Assembly: GCA_039187375.1 (NCBI GenBank)
Contig: JBCCZN010000067.1
Span: forward strand, 1 to 13,114
From: CALBPI01 sp039187375
Lineage (GTDB): Bacteria; Pseudomonadota; Gammaproteobacteria; Steroidobacterales; Woeseiaceae
Direction of reading: 5' to 3'
Length of the DNA: 13,114 bases
This document shows positions 1-6,280 of the stretch, in pieces; position 1 is the stretch's first letter; every line of letters starts with the position of its first letter. The position numbers and the translations under genes were made by a program. The notes beneath the pieces are model-generated. The model did not search any database, was not told where the DNA came from, and worked only from the letters and a program-made list of their open reading frames with translations.

Positions 1-100
1 ACGGATCGATAACACCGCGTTTGCCGCGCACAGCGATACGGCCAGTGGTATCGAGCAATTCAAGATAGTCGGGCCAGCGAATTGGCAGGCGGGTCGATGC
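1..100 (-). pseudogene. C-terminal fragment of a REP-associated (Y1/IS200-like) transposase, running off the left edge
   Basis: Read on the reverse strand from about position 88 to the left edge, the frame gives LPIRWPDYLELLDTTGR followed by IAVRGKRGVIDP. This resembles the segment late in many RAYT-type Y1 transposases, where a DYLxLVDWTGR core is followed by a basic stretch such as DKRGAI. The frame has no start codon of its own in the window. Upstream it loses resemblance at about position 90 and meets a stop at 161-163, so the N-terminal part with the catalytic HUH and Tyr motifs is missing. The piece is therefore either a remnant or the rearranged end of a copy that lies mostly outside the window. 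The repeats immediately to its right support a mobile-element origin. Assignment is by remembered family pattern; an overlapping forward frame is also open here and cannot be fully excluded. Confidence 0.55.
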
Positions 101-101
101 G

Positions 102-192
102 CGACACCTTGGACAGGCACGGTCATTGAAACGACGATCGCATTGAGGTTGATTCGCGATTCAACAATCAATCGACACCTTGGACAGGCACG
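102..192. repeat. 20-nt direct repeat, two exact copies 71 nt apart
   Basis: CGACACCTTGGACAGGCACG occurs exactly at 102-121 and again at 173-192. The flanking bases differ on both sides, so the unit is bounded at 20 nt. The first copy starts just beyond the transposase-like stretch, and the second runs directly into another repeat pair. The GGACAGGCAC core is the kind of short motif I associate with RAYT transposase neighbourhoods, but that link is from memory. Confidence 0.85.
148..165. repeat. 18-nt near-perfect palindrome (REP-like)
   Basis: GTTGATTCGCGATTCAAC is self-complementary except for one T-T pair (153/160). It lies between the two copies of the 20-nt direct repeat. A palindrome bracketed by short direct repeats is the general layout of REP/BIME elements, which RAYT transposases act on. 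It could also be a protein-binding site or chance. Confidence 0.5.
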
Positions 193-196
193 AAAG

Positions 197-267
197 ATAG
201 GGGTCGAACCGATTAACCGGGCAGCCAATGAAAAATAGGGGTCGAACCGATTAACCGAACGGCCAAT
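197..267. repeat. Tandem imperfect 33-nt direct repeat, two copies
   Basis: Positions 197-229 and 235-267 align with a constant offset of 38. The first 23 nt (197-219 and 235-257) are identical and contain AGGGGTCGAACCGATTAACC. The last 10 nt differ at three positions, and both copies end in GCCAAT. Only 5 nt separate the copies. The AGGGGTC(G)ACC-like core resembles motifs near Y1 transposase genes in other gammaproteobacteria. No inverted partner is visible in the window. Confidence 0.85.
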
Positions 268-410
268 TAATCTCATTGAGGCGCAAGACGATAGCGTGGC
301 TGTTCCCATTTATTTAAATCGCGCCGCCCGGCGCACTGCTCTCGATCTGTGAGTATTTGTCGGCATCTGCAAATCGATGATACAACTCACTAATTCCACT
401 CATCATCGTT
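268..410. other. Gene-free stretch between the repeats and the first gene
   Basis: No convincing coding frame was seen on either strand. It contains a small GC hairpin at 321-334 (GCGCC-GCCC-GGCGC), next to an AT-rich TATTTAAAT at 311-319, and the candidate promoter listed separately. Nothing else stands out. Confidence 0.5.
357..386 (+). promoter_or_regulatory. Weak candidate sigma-70 promoter for the phosphoesterase gene
   Basis: TTGTCG at 357-362 (4/6 of the -35 consensus), an 18-nt spacer, then TGATACAAC at 378-386, read as an extended TGn plus TACAAC (4/6). Transcription would start near 393, about 30 nt before the ATG at 423. The match is modest and was found by eye. Confidence 0.3.
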
Positions 411-422
411 GTGGGTAGTCTG

Positions 423-1580
423 ATGTCATTAATTTGGACCAATCTGAAGCACGTTAGCTTTACGCTTTTGCTATTACTGGTGGCGCTAGTGTGTTTCGGG
501 CTTTTGATTGGTGCGGAGGCGCATCTCTTTGAAGATCCGCTCGCCTATCGACTGGATGGCGAGACACACGTTTTTTACGAGAACGATGCACTGGTGCGCA
601 GAACACTGCATGGCAATACCGAAGACGGTTTCTCAGTAGAAGTTGCACCACTGGAAATCGGCGGCAGCTTCGACGTGCTGTTCCCTGCCGATGACAGCGT
701 GTTTGCTGTGACGCCAGTCCGAGACATCGTGTCACCGCAATCAGTCTACGAAACGGACGCACCTATCATCGCCATCTCAGATATAGAGAGTGGGTTCGGT
801 GCATTTAAGGAATTCTTGATCGCACACGGTATTGCTGATGCACAAATGAACTGGACGTTTGGGCGAGGGCATCTGGTATTGGTCGGTGATTTTGTCGACC
901 GTGGTGCATCCACAACGCAGGTTCTGTGGGCAATTTATCAGTTGGAGCAGTCTGCTCGTGACGCCGGTGGTGTGGTTCACTTCATTGTCGGCAATCACGA
1001 AATCAAATTTATGCAGGGCAACTTTCAAGCGGCTGACGAAAAGTACTTTTACATCGCCGGTATCTTGGGTAAACAGCAGGCGGAACTCTACGGACGAGAC
1101 GCTCTCATCGGTCGCTGGATGGCGAGCAAGAATGTTGTGGAGAAGATTAACGGTATTGTTTTCGTACATGGAGGACTGCATCCGGATATCGCGCAGATGG
1201 ATTTAGCTATTGAAGACATCAACGCGATCGTTAGAACGGGCTATCGCCAGTTGTACTACACACCAACATCGCCCGATCAGGAGTCGTTCTTGCGCTCCAG
1301 CACCACCGGTCCCGCCTGGTATCGCGGGTATTTCAAAGAAGATTTGTCGCGATCTGATGTTGAGGCGTCGCTACACAAGTTCGGTGCGGAGGCCGTCGTC
1401 GTCGGTCATACGCTTCAGAGCGAGATCAAGACGCTGTTTGACCGTACCGTCATTGCCATCGACGTCCGCCACCCCAAGGACTACTTAACGAGTTTTCCGA
1501 TCCGAAAGAGTGAAGGGCTCCTGATCGAGGAGGCTCGTTACTACCGACTGATGGAGGACGGCAAAAAAGAACGGTTGTAG
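423..1580 (+). CDS. Membrane-anchored calcineurin-like metallophosphoesterase with altered first metal motif
   Basis: Calcineurin-type phosphoesterases hydrolyse phosphate esters with a two-metal centre. Counting from the ATG at 423 (385 aa), an N-terminal hydrophobic helix at about residues 12-30 suggests a single-pass anchor or uncleaved signal, placing the catalytic domain in the periplasm. The family blocks appear in order: SDIESG (119-124), GDFVDRG (155-161), GNHE (190-193), VHGG (248-251) and VGHT (327-330). The first block normally reads GDxHG. Here Asp120 is kept, but the metal-binding His is replaced by Glu122. A GTG at 411 is an in-frame alternative adding four residues. I prefer the ATG because it has a G-rich stretch upstream and begins just before the hydrophobic helix; neither start has a strong ribosome site. 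The substrate is unknown. The overall blocks recall the bacterial Shewanella-like protein phosphatase group, but this is only a guess. Confidence 0.8.
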   Translation: MSLIWTNLKHVSFTLLLLLVALVCFGLLIGAEAHLFEDPLAYRLDGETHVFYENDALVRRTLHGNTEDGFSVEVAPLEIGGSFDVLFPADDSVFAVTPVRDIVSPQSVYETDAPIIAISDIESGFGAFKEFLIAHGIADAQMNWTFGRGHLVLVGDFVDRGASTTQVLWAIYQLEQSARDAGGVVHFIVGNHEIKFMQGNFQAADEKYFYIAGILGKQQAELYGRDALIGRWMASKNVVEKINGIVFVHGGLHPDIAQMDLAIEDINAIVRTGYRQLYYTPTSPDQESFLRSSTTGPAWYRGYFKEDLSRSDVEASLHKFGAEAVVVGHTLQSEIKTLFDRTVIAIDVRHPKDYLTSFPIRKSEGLLIEEARYYRLMEDGKKERL

Positions 1581-1615
1581 TCGTGGATATCGGTCCATTC
1601 CTTTAGTATCTCGAA

Positions 1616-2365
1616 ATGCTATTTCGTCGCGTCAAAAAACACGTGAACGACCACGATTGGTTCGCCGTCTGGGTCGACTTCGTCATCGTCGTCATCGGTG
1701 TCTTCATCGGTTTGCAGGTTGCCAACTGGAATGAGGCGCGGCAGGAGCGTCAGCGGGCCAGCTATTACGTTGATAGACTGGATCGCGAGTTTGATGTCAT
1801 TCGTGAACGTCTGCAGGGCGGTGTCGATGTTTTCGGCAATGCGGTTGCGCAGATTGATTGGTTGCAACAGCTGCGTCGTGATTACGCCGCTAATTCCAAT
1901 ATCGATTTGCCAGATAGGACGGTCGTTTTTGAGGCGTTATCGCAGGTGGGCTCTGGTCGGATTCCGGCAACCTCGCCCGCCACCTTTCAAGAGATGCTAG
2001 CCAGCGGTGCATTGGAGTCGCTCAGCAGCGACGAGTTACGTCAGGCGCTGTATGAATTCGATGAGTTCGCGGGCGTGGCGCGCGCCGCCTGGGCGAGTAT
2101 TCGTCAACAGCACTACGATGCGTCGGTTGCGCTGGTGATAATTGTTGATTCGAGGCCACCGAAGGATCTGGCGGGTCTATTGGATAGTACGGATCTGGGG
2201 CTTGAAATGGTCAATGTCGATATCGAGACTTTTTTAAATGATCCTGCCATAGGCGGGCACCTGAACAATATGATGCAGGCGCAGGTGAACCAATACACAC
2301 TGGTTGGCAGGCAACTCCAGCTGGCTGAGCGGATCGAATCGCTGATACAGGCGGCTCCGCAATGA
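1616..2365 (+). CDS. Single-pass membrane protein, DUF6090-like
   Basis: A 249-residue protein with a short basic N-terminus, one hydrophobic segment (about residues 18-36) and then NWNEAR (37-42), followed by a long soluble region rich in Glu, Gln and Arg. The signature 'VVIGVFIGLQVANWNE' (25-40) matches the pattern I know from DUF6090 proteins, in which a membrane helix ends in LQVxNWNE. That family has no defined function. The charged region after the helix (about 40-85) is probably helical and could form a coiled coil. The gene starts 35 nt after the phosphoesterase and overlaps the next gene by 4 nt (ATGA), so the three are probably cotranscribed. No good ribosome site precedes the ATG. 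Confidence 0.75.
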   Translation: MLFRRVKKHVNDHDWFAVWVDFVIVVIGVFIGLQVANWNEARQERQRASYYVDRLDREFDVIRERLQGGVDVFGNAVAQIDWLQQLRRDYAANSNIDLPDRTVVFEALSQVGSGRIPATSPATFQEMLASGALESLSSDELRQALYEFDEFAGVARAAWASIRQQHYDASVALVIIVDSRPPKDLAGLLDSTDLGLEMVNVDIETFLNDPAIGGHLNNMMQAQVNQYTLVGRQLQLAERIESLIQAAPQ

Positions 2366-2886
2366 GTATCCAAACGCTGGAAACCGAGCGCCTGATACTC
2401 CGCGCGATCGATCCCGAGCGTGATTTCGATGCGTGGGCGCATGCGATGGCGGATGAAGAAACGGTGCGTTATATCGGTGGCAAAACACTCAATCGTGCAG
2501 AAGCCTGGCGCAGTATGGCGATGGTCATCGGTCACTGGCAGATTCGTGGCTACGGCTTCTTCTCCGTTGAAGAAAAAGCGACCGGTGACTGGGTAGGTCG
2601 CGTCGGGCCATGGTGTCCGGAGGGTTGGCCAGAGCCGGAAATCGGTTGGACGATTAGCCGTGAACACTGGGGCAAGGGTTATGCCACCGAGGCAGGGCGC
2701 GCATCGCTTGATTACGCGCGTGATGTGCTGGGCTGGACTCAGGTGATTCACGCGATTGTCGCCGGCAATCTTGGCAGCGCTGCCGTTGCGGAAAAACTCG
2801 GCTCAACGAAACTGCGTGACATGCAGGGGCTGGGCGGCGTCACCGATGATCTGGTCTGGATCTACGGCCAATCACTCAGCGGATAA
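2362..2886 (+). CDS. GNAT-family N-acetyltransferase (RimJ/RimL-like)
   Basis: GNAT enzymes move an acetyl group from acetyl-CoA to an amine; in the RimJ/RimL-like branch this is often a protein N-terminus or a small molecule. The 174-residue protein opens with ETERLILR (7-14), the usual first strand and helix of this branch. It has the acetyl-CoA pyrophosphate loop HWGKGYA (102-108) after EIGWTISR, and N136/S139 in GNLGSAAVAEKLG, the typical final motif. The substrate cannot be read from sequence. The start overlaps the preceding stop by 4 nt, and AGGCGG lies 7 nt upstream, so translational coupling is likely. The 3' end overlaps the convergent gene on the other strand by 11 nt, leaving no room for a terminator between them. 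Confidence 0.9.
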   Translation: MSIQTLETERLILRAIDPERDFDAWAHAMADEETVRYIGGKTLNRAEAWRSMAMVIGHWQIRGYGFFSVEEKATGDWVGRVGPWCPEGWPEPEIGWTISREHWGKGYATEAGRASLDYARDVLGWTQVIHAIVAGNLGSAAVAEKLGSTKLRDMQGLGGVTDDLVWIYGQSLSG

Positions 2887-3385
2887 CAACAGGCTGATCC
2901 AATAGGGCACCACTCAGACGCCGACGCTGACCAGACTGTGTGTCGATGATACTCACAGTCAGGTTGTGAATCCGAGCGGCGAGTGCCGCGGCGTCGAGTA
3001 TCAATCTATCCGGCGTAGCGGCAAATCGCAGCGTCCGGCGCACTCGCGCGTGGTCGACATAGCCAATGTGATCGACATGGTCCAGATCGGTGGTCAGATC
3101 CTGGAAGATGACGCTCGGTGGCTGCGCATCGCTGTTGATGCGCACGGCGGTGTCAAACCATCTGCCGACGATTGCCCGGCGTCGCTGTAACTCAGAAAGC
3201 GTCGTGCGACCATTTTGGTCGGCGTCGGCTATGCCCAACACACGCTCATCGACAACGATGTTTAGCTGTACACGTGTGTCAGAGATCACCACGACGAGAT
3301 GGTTGTCTGCAGCGCCATGCGCGTGGGTCTGTTCAGCGCCAGACCACGCAGCCAACGTGATGAGTGCGAAGATAAACTGCTTCAT
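2876..3385 (-). CDS. Small exported protein with an EF-hand-like calcium loop
   Basis: A 169-residue protein with a signal peptide (hydrophobic core about residues 4-14). A likely signal peptidase I cut falls after Thr-His-Ala (20-22), giving a mature protein that begins His-Gly. Residues 54-65, DADQNGRTTLSE, fit the 12-position EF-hand loop well (Asp1, Asp3, Asn5, Gly6, Glu12). Only one loop is visible. The rest looks like beta-rich strands, with a His/Asp-rich patch DLDHVDHIGYVDH (100-112). The pattern loosely recalls the exported domain next to or fused to HupE/UreJ-type membrane proteins, but no such membrane part is present. I chose the ATG at 3385 because it begins the signal peptide and has GAGG 8-9 nt upstream; an upstream in-frame start at 3493 lies inside the preceding gene. 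That GAGG overlaps the stop codon of the YHYH gene, so the two are probably translationally coupled. Function unknown. Confidence 0.75.
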   Translation of the reverse strand: MKQFIFALITLAAWSGAEQTHAHGAADNHLVVVISDTRVQLNIVVDERVLGIADADQNGRTTLSELQRRRAIVGRWFDTAVRINSDAQPPSVIFQDLTTDLDHVDHIGYVDHARVRRTLRFAATPDRLILDAAALAARIHNLTVSIIDTQSGQRRRLSGALLDQPVVIR

Positions 3386-3395
3386 CGTTCTTGCC

Positions 3396-4436
3396 TCATG
3401 GTGCGCCGAGCAGCGCATCGGGCGTGGGCGTGCCCCAGACGCAGCGCTGAATGAACGGATAATCATCAGTGACGAAATAGTGGTAGATGCCATTGGGATA
3501 TTGTGGTGTCACGCCGAAACGTCCGTTGCAGGCATCCAGATCGCCGCTGTCCGCAACAAACTCCCAGTCCTGCACGAATGTGCCGTCGTAGCTGCCGCCT
3601 GGGCCGGATGGGCGCGTGCCGTCTATAAGCTCATAACTGCCGCGCATGACGCTCAGTGCGCTATTGGCATCCATAGGATCGCTATAGGCCCAGCGGGCGT
3701 AGACCGGGTAGCCGTCGGCCGCGTAGCCGACCAGAACCATTGCGGGATTCAGAAGGTCATTGCCGCTGGCTGCCAGTAGATCGGAGACCAACTCCTCGGG
3801 CATGCCATGGTAGTGATACTTGCCGGTCGGTTGCACATGCGCATTGTTGCAGTCGGTGCCGAGATAGCCGATTGCGCCGGAGAGGCTGGCGTTGGCTGCC
3901 GACCCGATCGTCAGCGCTTCATAGTTCCAGCCCGAGTTGCGATCGTTGTTGTAATACTCGGCGGTGTTCGGATCAAACTGGATGCCGCCAACCGAGATGG
4001 CCACGTGGTTAGCGCTGTTGGGCTGTGTGGTATTCGGTTGTTCCGCTTCGACACGCAAAACAACTTCGTAGTTGATGTCGACGACATCAATGGCATTTGG
4101 ATTGCCAGTGTTTGGGAAGTCGCCGACTCGGTGCGCTGGAATTGAGTTGCTGTCAATTGCGCGGGTCAGAGCGGCCACGTTGGTCGTTTCCACCACATTC
4201 GCCTGCAGTATTGCACCACTGCTATTGCTGATGGTTTGGTTGTCACAGACCCAGTTGTCGCGGTCTGAATAGTCAGCCAGCGCTGTGTAATCAACACCGG
4301 GCGTTAATGGTGTTGGGTCGGTTGTGGTGCCGGTATTGCCTGTGTCGCTGGTGAGCGTGCTGTCAGAGCCGCCGCTACTGGAGCAGCCAGTCAATATAGC
4401 CGTCGCGACCGCCAGTAGAACAATTGGGTTGCGCAT
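3396..4436 (-). CDS. YHYH-domain lipoprotein
   Basis: A 346-residue predicted lipoprotein with lipobox LTGC (Cys18) after a short hydrophobic signal, followed by a Ser/Thr/Gly/Pro-rich linker (about 19-48) that would extend the domain from the membrane. The C-terminal part carries the features of YHYH-domain proteins: GKYHYHGMP (205-213), GYAADGYPVYA (237-247) and IYHYFVTDDYPFIQRC (317-332). Four cysteines (64, 196, 303, 332) in the exported part could form disulfides. The YHYH family is widespread in bacteria but has no assigned activity that I know of; the clustered His and Tyr make metal binding possible. A GAGG about 9 nt upstream of the ATG supports the start. The gene lies 99 nt downstream of bamD on the same strand, separated from it by a possible weak terminator. 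The EF-hand-loop gene begins 10 nt after its stop. Confidence 0.88.
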   Translation of the reverse strand: MRNPIVLLAVATAILTGCSSSGGSDSTLTSDTGNTGTTTDPTPLTPGVDYTALADYSDRDNWVCDNQTISNSSGAILQANVVETTNVAALTRAIDSNSIPAHRVGDFPNTGNPNAIDVVDINYEVVLRVEAEQPNTTQPNSANHVAISVGGIQFDPNTAEYYNNDRNSGWNYEALTIGSAANASLSGAIGYLGTDCNNAHVQPTGKYHYHGMPEELVSDLLAASGNDLLNPAMVLVGYAADGYPVYARWAYSDPMDANSALSVMRGSYELIDGTRPSGPGGSYDGTFVQDWEFVADSGDLDACNGRFGVTPQYPNGIYHYFVTDDYPFIQRCVWGTPTPDALLGAP

Positions 4437-4515
4437 GCGAGCTGCCCTCGAAGTGTGTTTTCAGAAGGCACGAGTGTTGCGATCAAATATGCAGAAACGG
4501 TGTAGAAAGCTTGAA

Positions 4516-4530
4516 CAACCCGCGGGGTTG
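4516..4530 (-). terminator. Possible weak terminator after bamD
   Basis: A perfect 6-bp stem with a 3-nt loop (CAACCC-GCG-GGGTTG on the forward strand) begins 6 nt after the bamD stop. On the reverse strand it is followed by TTCAAGCTTTCT, which is only partly T-rich, so termination may be weak. It could also be a processing or attenuation hairpin in the bamD–YHYH gap. Confidence 0.35.
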
Positions 4531-4535
4531 GGGGT

Positions 4536-5282
4536 TTAGCTGTCCGGGAAATTTTCGGCGAGTACTGCTTTAGAGGAGGCAGCCAGTTCGGCCATGCCCA
4601 GCTCCTCATAGGCGCGGATCATGATCTCCAAAGACTGCTTGTTGGCGGCCGTGCCGTCATAAGTCTTCAGCGACGCCTTCGCGCGATTCAATGCGGCGAC
4701 CCAGGCGCCCATGCGCAGGTAATAGTCCGCGACGTTGTTTTCATAGCGCGCAAGTTTGTCTTTGATGTACACCATACGCTGTACAGCATCGTCGGAGTAG
4801 TCACTGGCGGGATAGCGTTCAACGAGCTGGCGGAATACAGAGAATGCACGCCGCGCATCGTTCGGGGGGCGCTCGGCGCGATCCACGCGCAACAAGCCAT
4901 CGAGGGGGCCAGGCGGCCGGTCGAACAAGGCTAACGCTTTGACATACAGCGCGTAGTCGACGCGCGGATGCGTCGGGTTCTCACGCATGAACTGATCGGC
5001 CGCATCGATTGCCTGTTCCTTGCTGCCGGATTTGTAATAGCAATAAATCAGGTCAATCTGTGACTGCTTGCCGACCGCGGAGAACGGATAGCGCGATTCC
5101 AGCTGCTCAAAAATAAACGTGGCTTCGCGAAAATTACCGTTGTTCATCGCCCGCTCGGCGTTGAGATAGAACTCCTCGGCGGTGCGATATTGTGGCGCAC
5201 GACGCTCCTTGTCGCTGCTGCAACCGACCATGACGGTGCAGACCGCCAGGGGAAGAAAGAGCGCTGTGATGCGTCGAATCAT
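4536..5282 (-). CDS. bamD: Outer membrane assembly lipoprotein BamD
   Basis: BamD is the essential lipoprotein partner of BamA in the BAM complex, which folds beta-barrel proteins into the outer membrane; it sits on the inner leaflet facing the periplasm. The 248 residues are close to the E. coli length of 245. A signal peptide ends in MVGC (lipidated Cys21). TPR-like helices follow, from YRTAEEFYLNAE onward, with the hallmark LESRYPFS and the later RAFSVFRQLVERYP stretch. A ribosome site AAGG lies 8 nt before the ATG. The gene is divergent from rluD across a 44-nt gap, the same arrangement as in E. coli, which strengthens the call. Confidence 0.97.
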   Translation of the reverse strand: MIRRITALFLPLAVCTVMVGCSSDKERRAPQYRTAEEFYLNAERAMNNGNFREATFIFEQLESRYPFSAVGKQSQIDLIYCYYKSGSKEQAIDAADQFMRENPTHPRVDYALYVKALALFDRPPGPLDGLLRVDRAERPPNDARRAFSVFRQLVERYPASDYSDDAVQRMVYIKDKLARYENNVADYYLRMGAWVAALNRAKASLKTYDGTAANKQSLEIMIRAYEELGMAELAASSKAVLAENFPDS

Positions 5283-5309
5283 GCTGTTGCCTTGAAAATT
5301 CAGCCCGCG

Positions 5310-5315
5310 AGTATA
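5310..5315 (-). promoter_or_regulatory. Candidate -10 element for bamD
   Basis: The reverse strand reads TATACT here (5/6 of TATAAT), which would start transcription near 5303 and give a leader of about 20 nt before the bamD ATG. No good -35 is visible; it would fall inside the rluD coding sequence. The bamD–rluD gap is only 44 nt, so any promoters for the two genes must overlap each other or the coding regions. Confidence 0.35.
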
Positions 5316-5326
5316 CCGTATTGCGC

Positions 5327-6280
5327 ATGACGCACTATGCGTATGACGCCACCATCCCCGCTGAGCTTGCCGGTTATCGAATCGACCAGGCTTTGGCGCA
5401 AATGTTCCCGGAACACTCCCGCAGCCGCCTGACGGACTGGCTCAAGGCCGGCTCGATCACTATCGATGGCGCGGTCATGAAGGCCAGAACGCGCGTGGAG
5501 GGCGGTGAGCGGGTCGTTGTCGACGTTGAGGTGCAGGCCGCTGCGCGGGTTGAAGCCGAGCCGATCGCGCTGGATGTGGCCTATGAGGACGAGTCCGTCT
5601 TGGTGATTAACAAGCCGGTCGGGCTGGTCGTACACCCCGGCGCCGGCAACCACAACGGCACACTGCAAAACGCGCTGCTGCATTATGCCAAGACCTTGGC
5701 CGACGTGCCGCGCGCGGGGCTGGTGCACCGGATCGACAAGGACACCAGCGGTCTGCTGTTGGTGGCCAAAACGCTGCCCGCGCACACCGCATTGGTGCGC
5801 CAGTTGGCCGAGCGCGAGATTGCGCGCACCTACGAGGCGGTCTGTCACGGCGTGCTCACCGGCGGTGGCACGATTGAGGCGCCAATCGATCGACACCCAC
5901 AAGATCGGTTGCGGATGGCCGTGCGCGAGGGCGGTCGCGAGGCAATCACCCACTACCGGGTGTTGGCCCGGCATGCCGCCACAACGCATGTCTCGATCAA
6001 ACTAGAGACCGGCCGGACGCATCAGATTCGGGTGCACTTCTCCCATCAGCGCCATCCGTTGGTCGGTGATGCGCTGTACGGCGGCCGCTCCCGAGTACCT
6101 GCCGGCAAGAATCAGACGTTGCGTGATGCGATCACCGCCTTTCCGCGGCAGGCGCTACATGCCGCGCAGCTTGAGTTTAGTCACCCGGACACGGGCAAGA
6201 CCGTCAGCGTCAGTGCGCCACTACCTGACGATCTGCGCACGCTATTGGCCGTGTTGCAGGACAACCTGAATGTCGACTGA
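5327..6280 (+). CDS. rluD: 23S rRNA pseudouridine synthase RluD
   Basis: RluD converts uridines 1911, 1915 and 1917 (E. coli numbering) in helix 69 of 23S rRNA to pseudouridine, which affects subunit joining and ribosome release. The 317-residue protein has an N-terminal S4-like RNA-binding domain (RIDQALAQMFPEHSRSRLTDWLKAG, about 18-42). The catalytic domain carries INKPVGLVVHPGAGN (94-108) and the catalytic motif HRIDKDTSG (134-142), with Asp137 as the nucleophile. GRTHQIRVHFSH follows later. I place the start at the ATG at 5327, because MTHYAYDATIPAELAGYRID aligns with the E. coli N-terminus; a TTG two codons upstream (5321) is the alternative. No clear ribosome site precedes either. The 3' end overlaps pgeF by 11 nt. 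Confidence 0.96.
   Translation: MTHYAYDATIPAELAGYRIDQALAQMFPEHSRSRLTDWLKAGSITIDGAVMKARTRVEGGERVVVDVEVQAAARVEAEPIALDVAYEDESVLVINKPVGLVVHPGAGNHNGTLQNALLHYAKTLADVPRAGLVHRIDKDTSGLLLVAKTLPAHTALVRQLAEREIARTYEAVCHGVLTGGGTIEAPIDRHPQDRLRMAVREGGREAITHYRVLARHAATTHVSIKLETGRTHQIRVHFSHQRHPLVGDALYGGRSRVPAGKNQTLRDAITAFPRQALHAAQLEFSHPDTGKTVSVSAPLPDDLRTLLAVLQDNLNVD

Noticed and set aside
2..238. Forward open frame from the left edge to TAG at 236-238
   Set aside because: It runs through both repeat types and shows no recognisable protein pattern, while the reverse frame over 1-90 resembles a transposase C-terminus.
102..267. CRISPR array
   Set aside because: Two different repeat pairs of only two copies each with irregular spacing; no array regularity and no cas genes.
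321..334. GC hairpin GCGCC-GCCC-GGCGC as a terminator
   Set aside because: The stem is only 5 bp and no T run follows on the forward strand; the reverse side is merely AT-rich and no intact gene ends there.
3386..3493. Longer start for the EF-hand-loop protein at 3493
   Set aside because: It lies within the YHYH gene's coding sequence and would bury the signal peptide about 36 residues in; the ATG at 3385 has a good GAGG site.
3090..3779. 229-codon forward frame opposite the YHYH and EF-hand-loop genes
   Set aside because: No motif or plausible start context; the reverse frames have signal peptides and family motifs.
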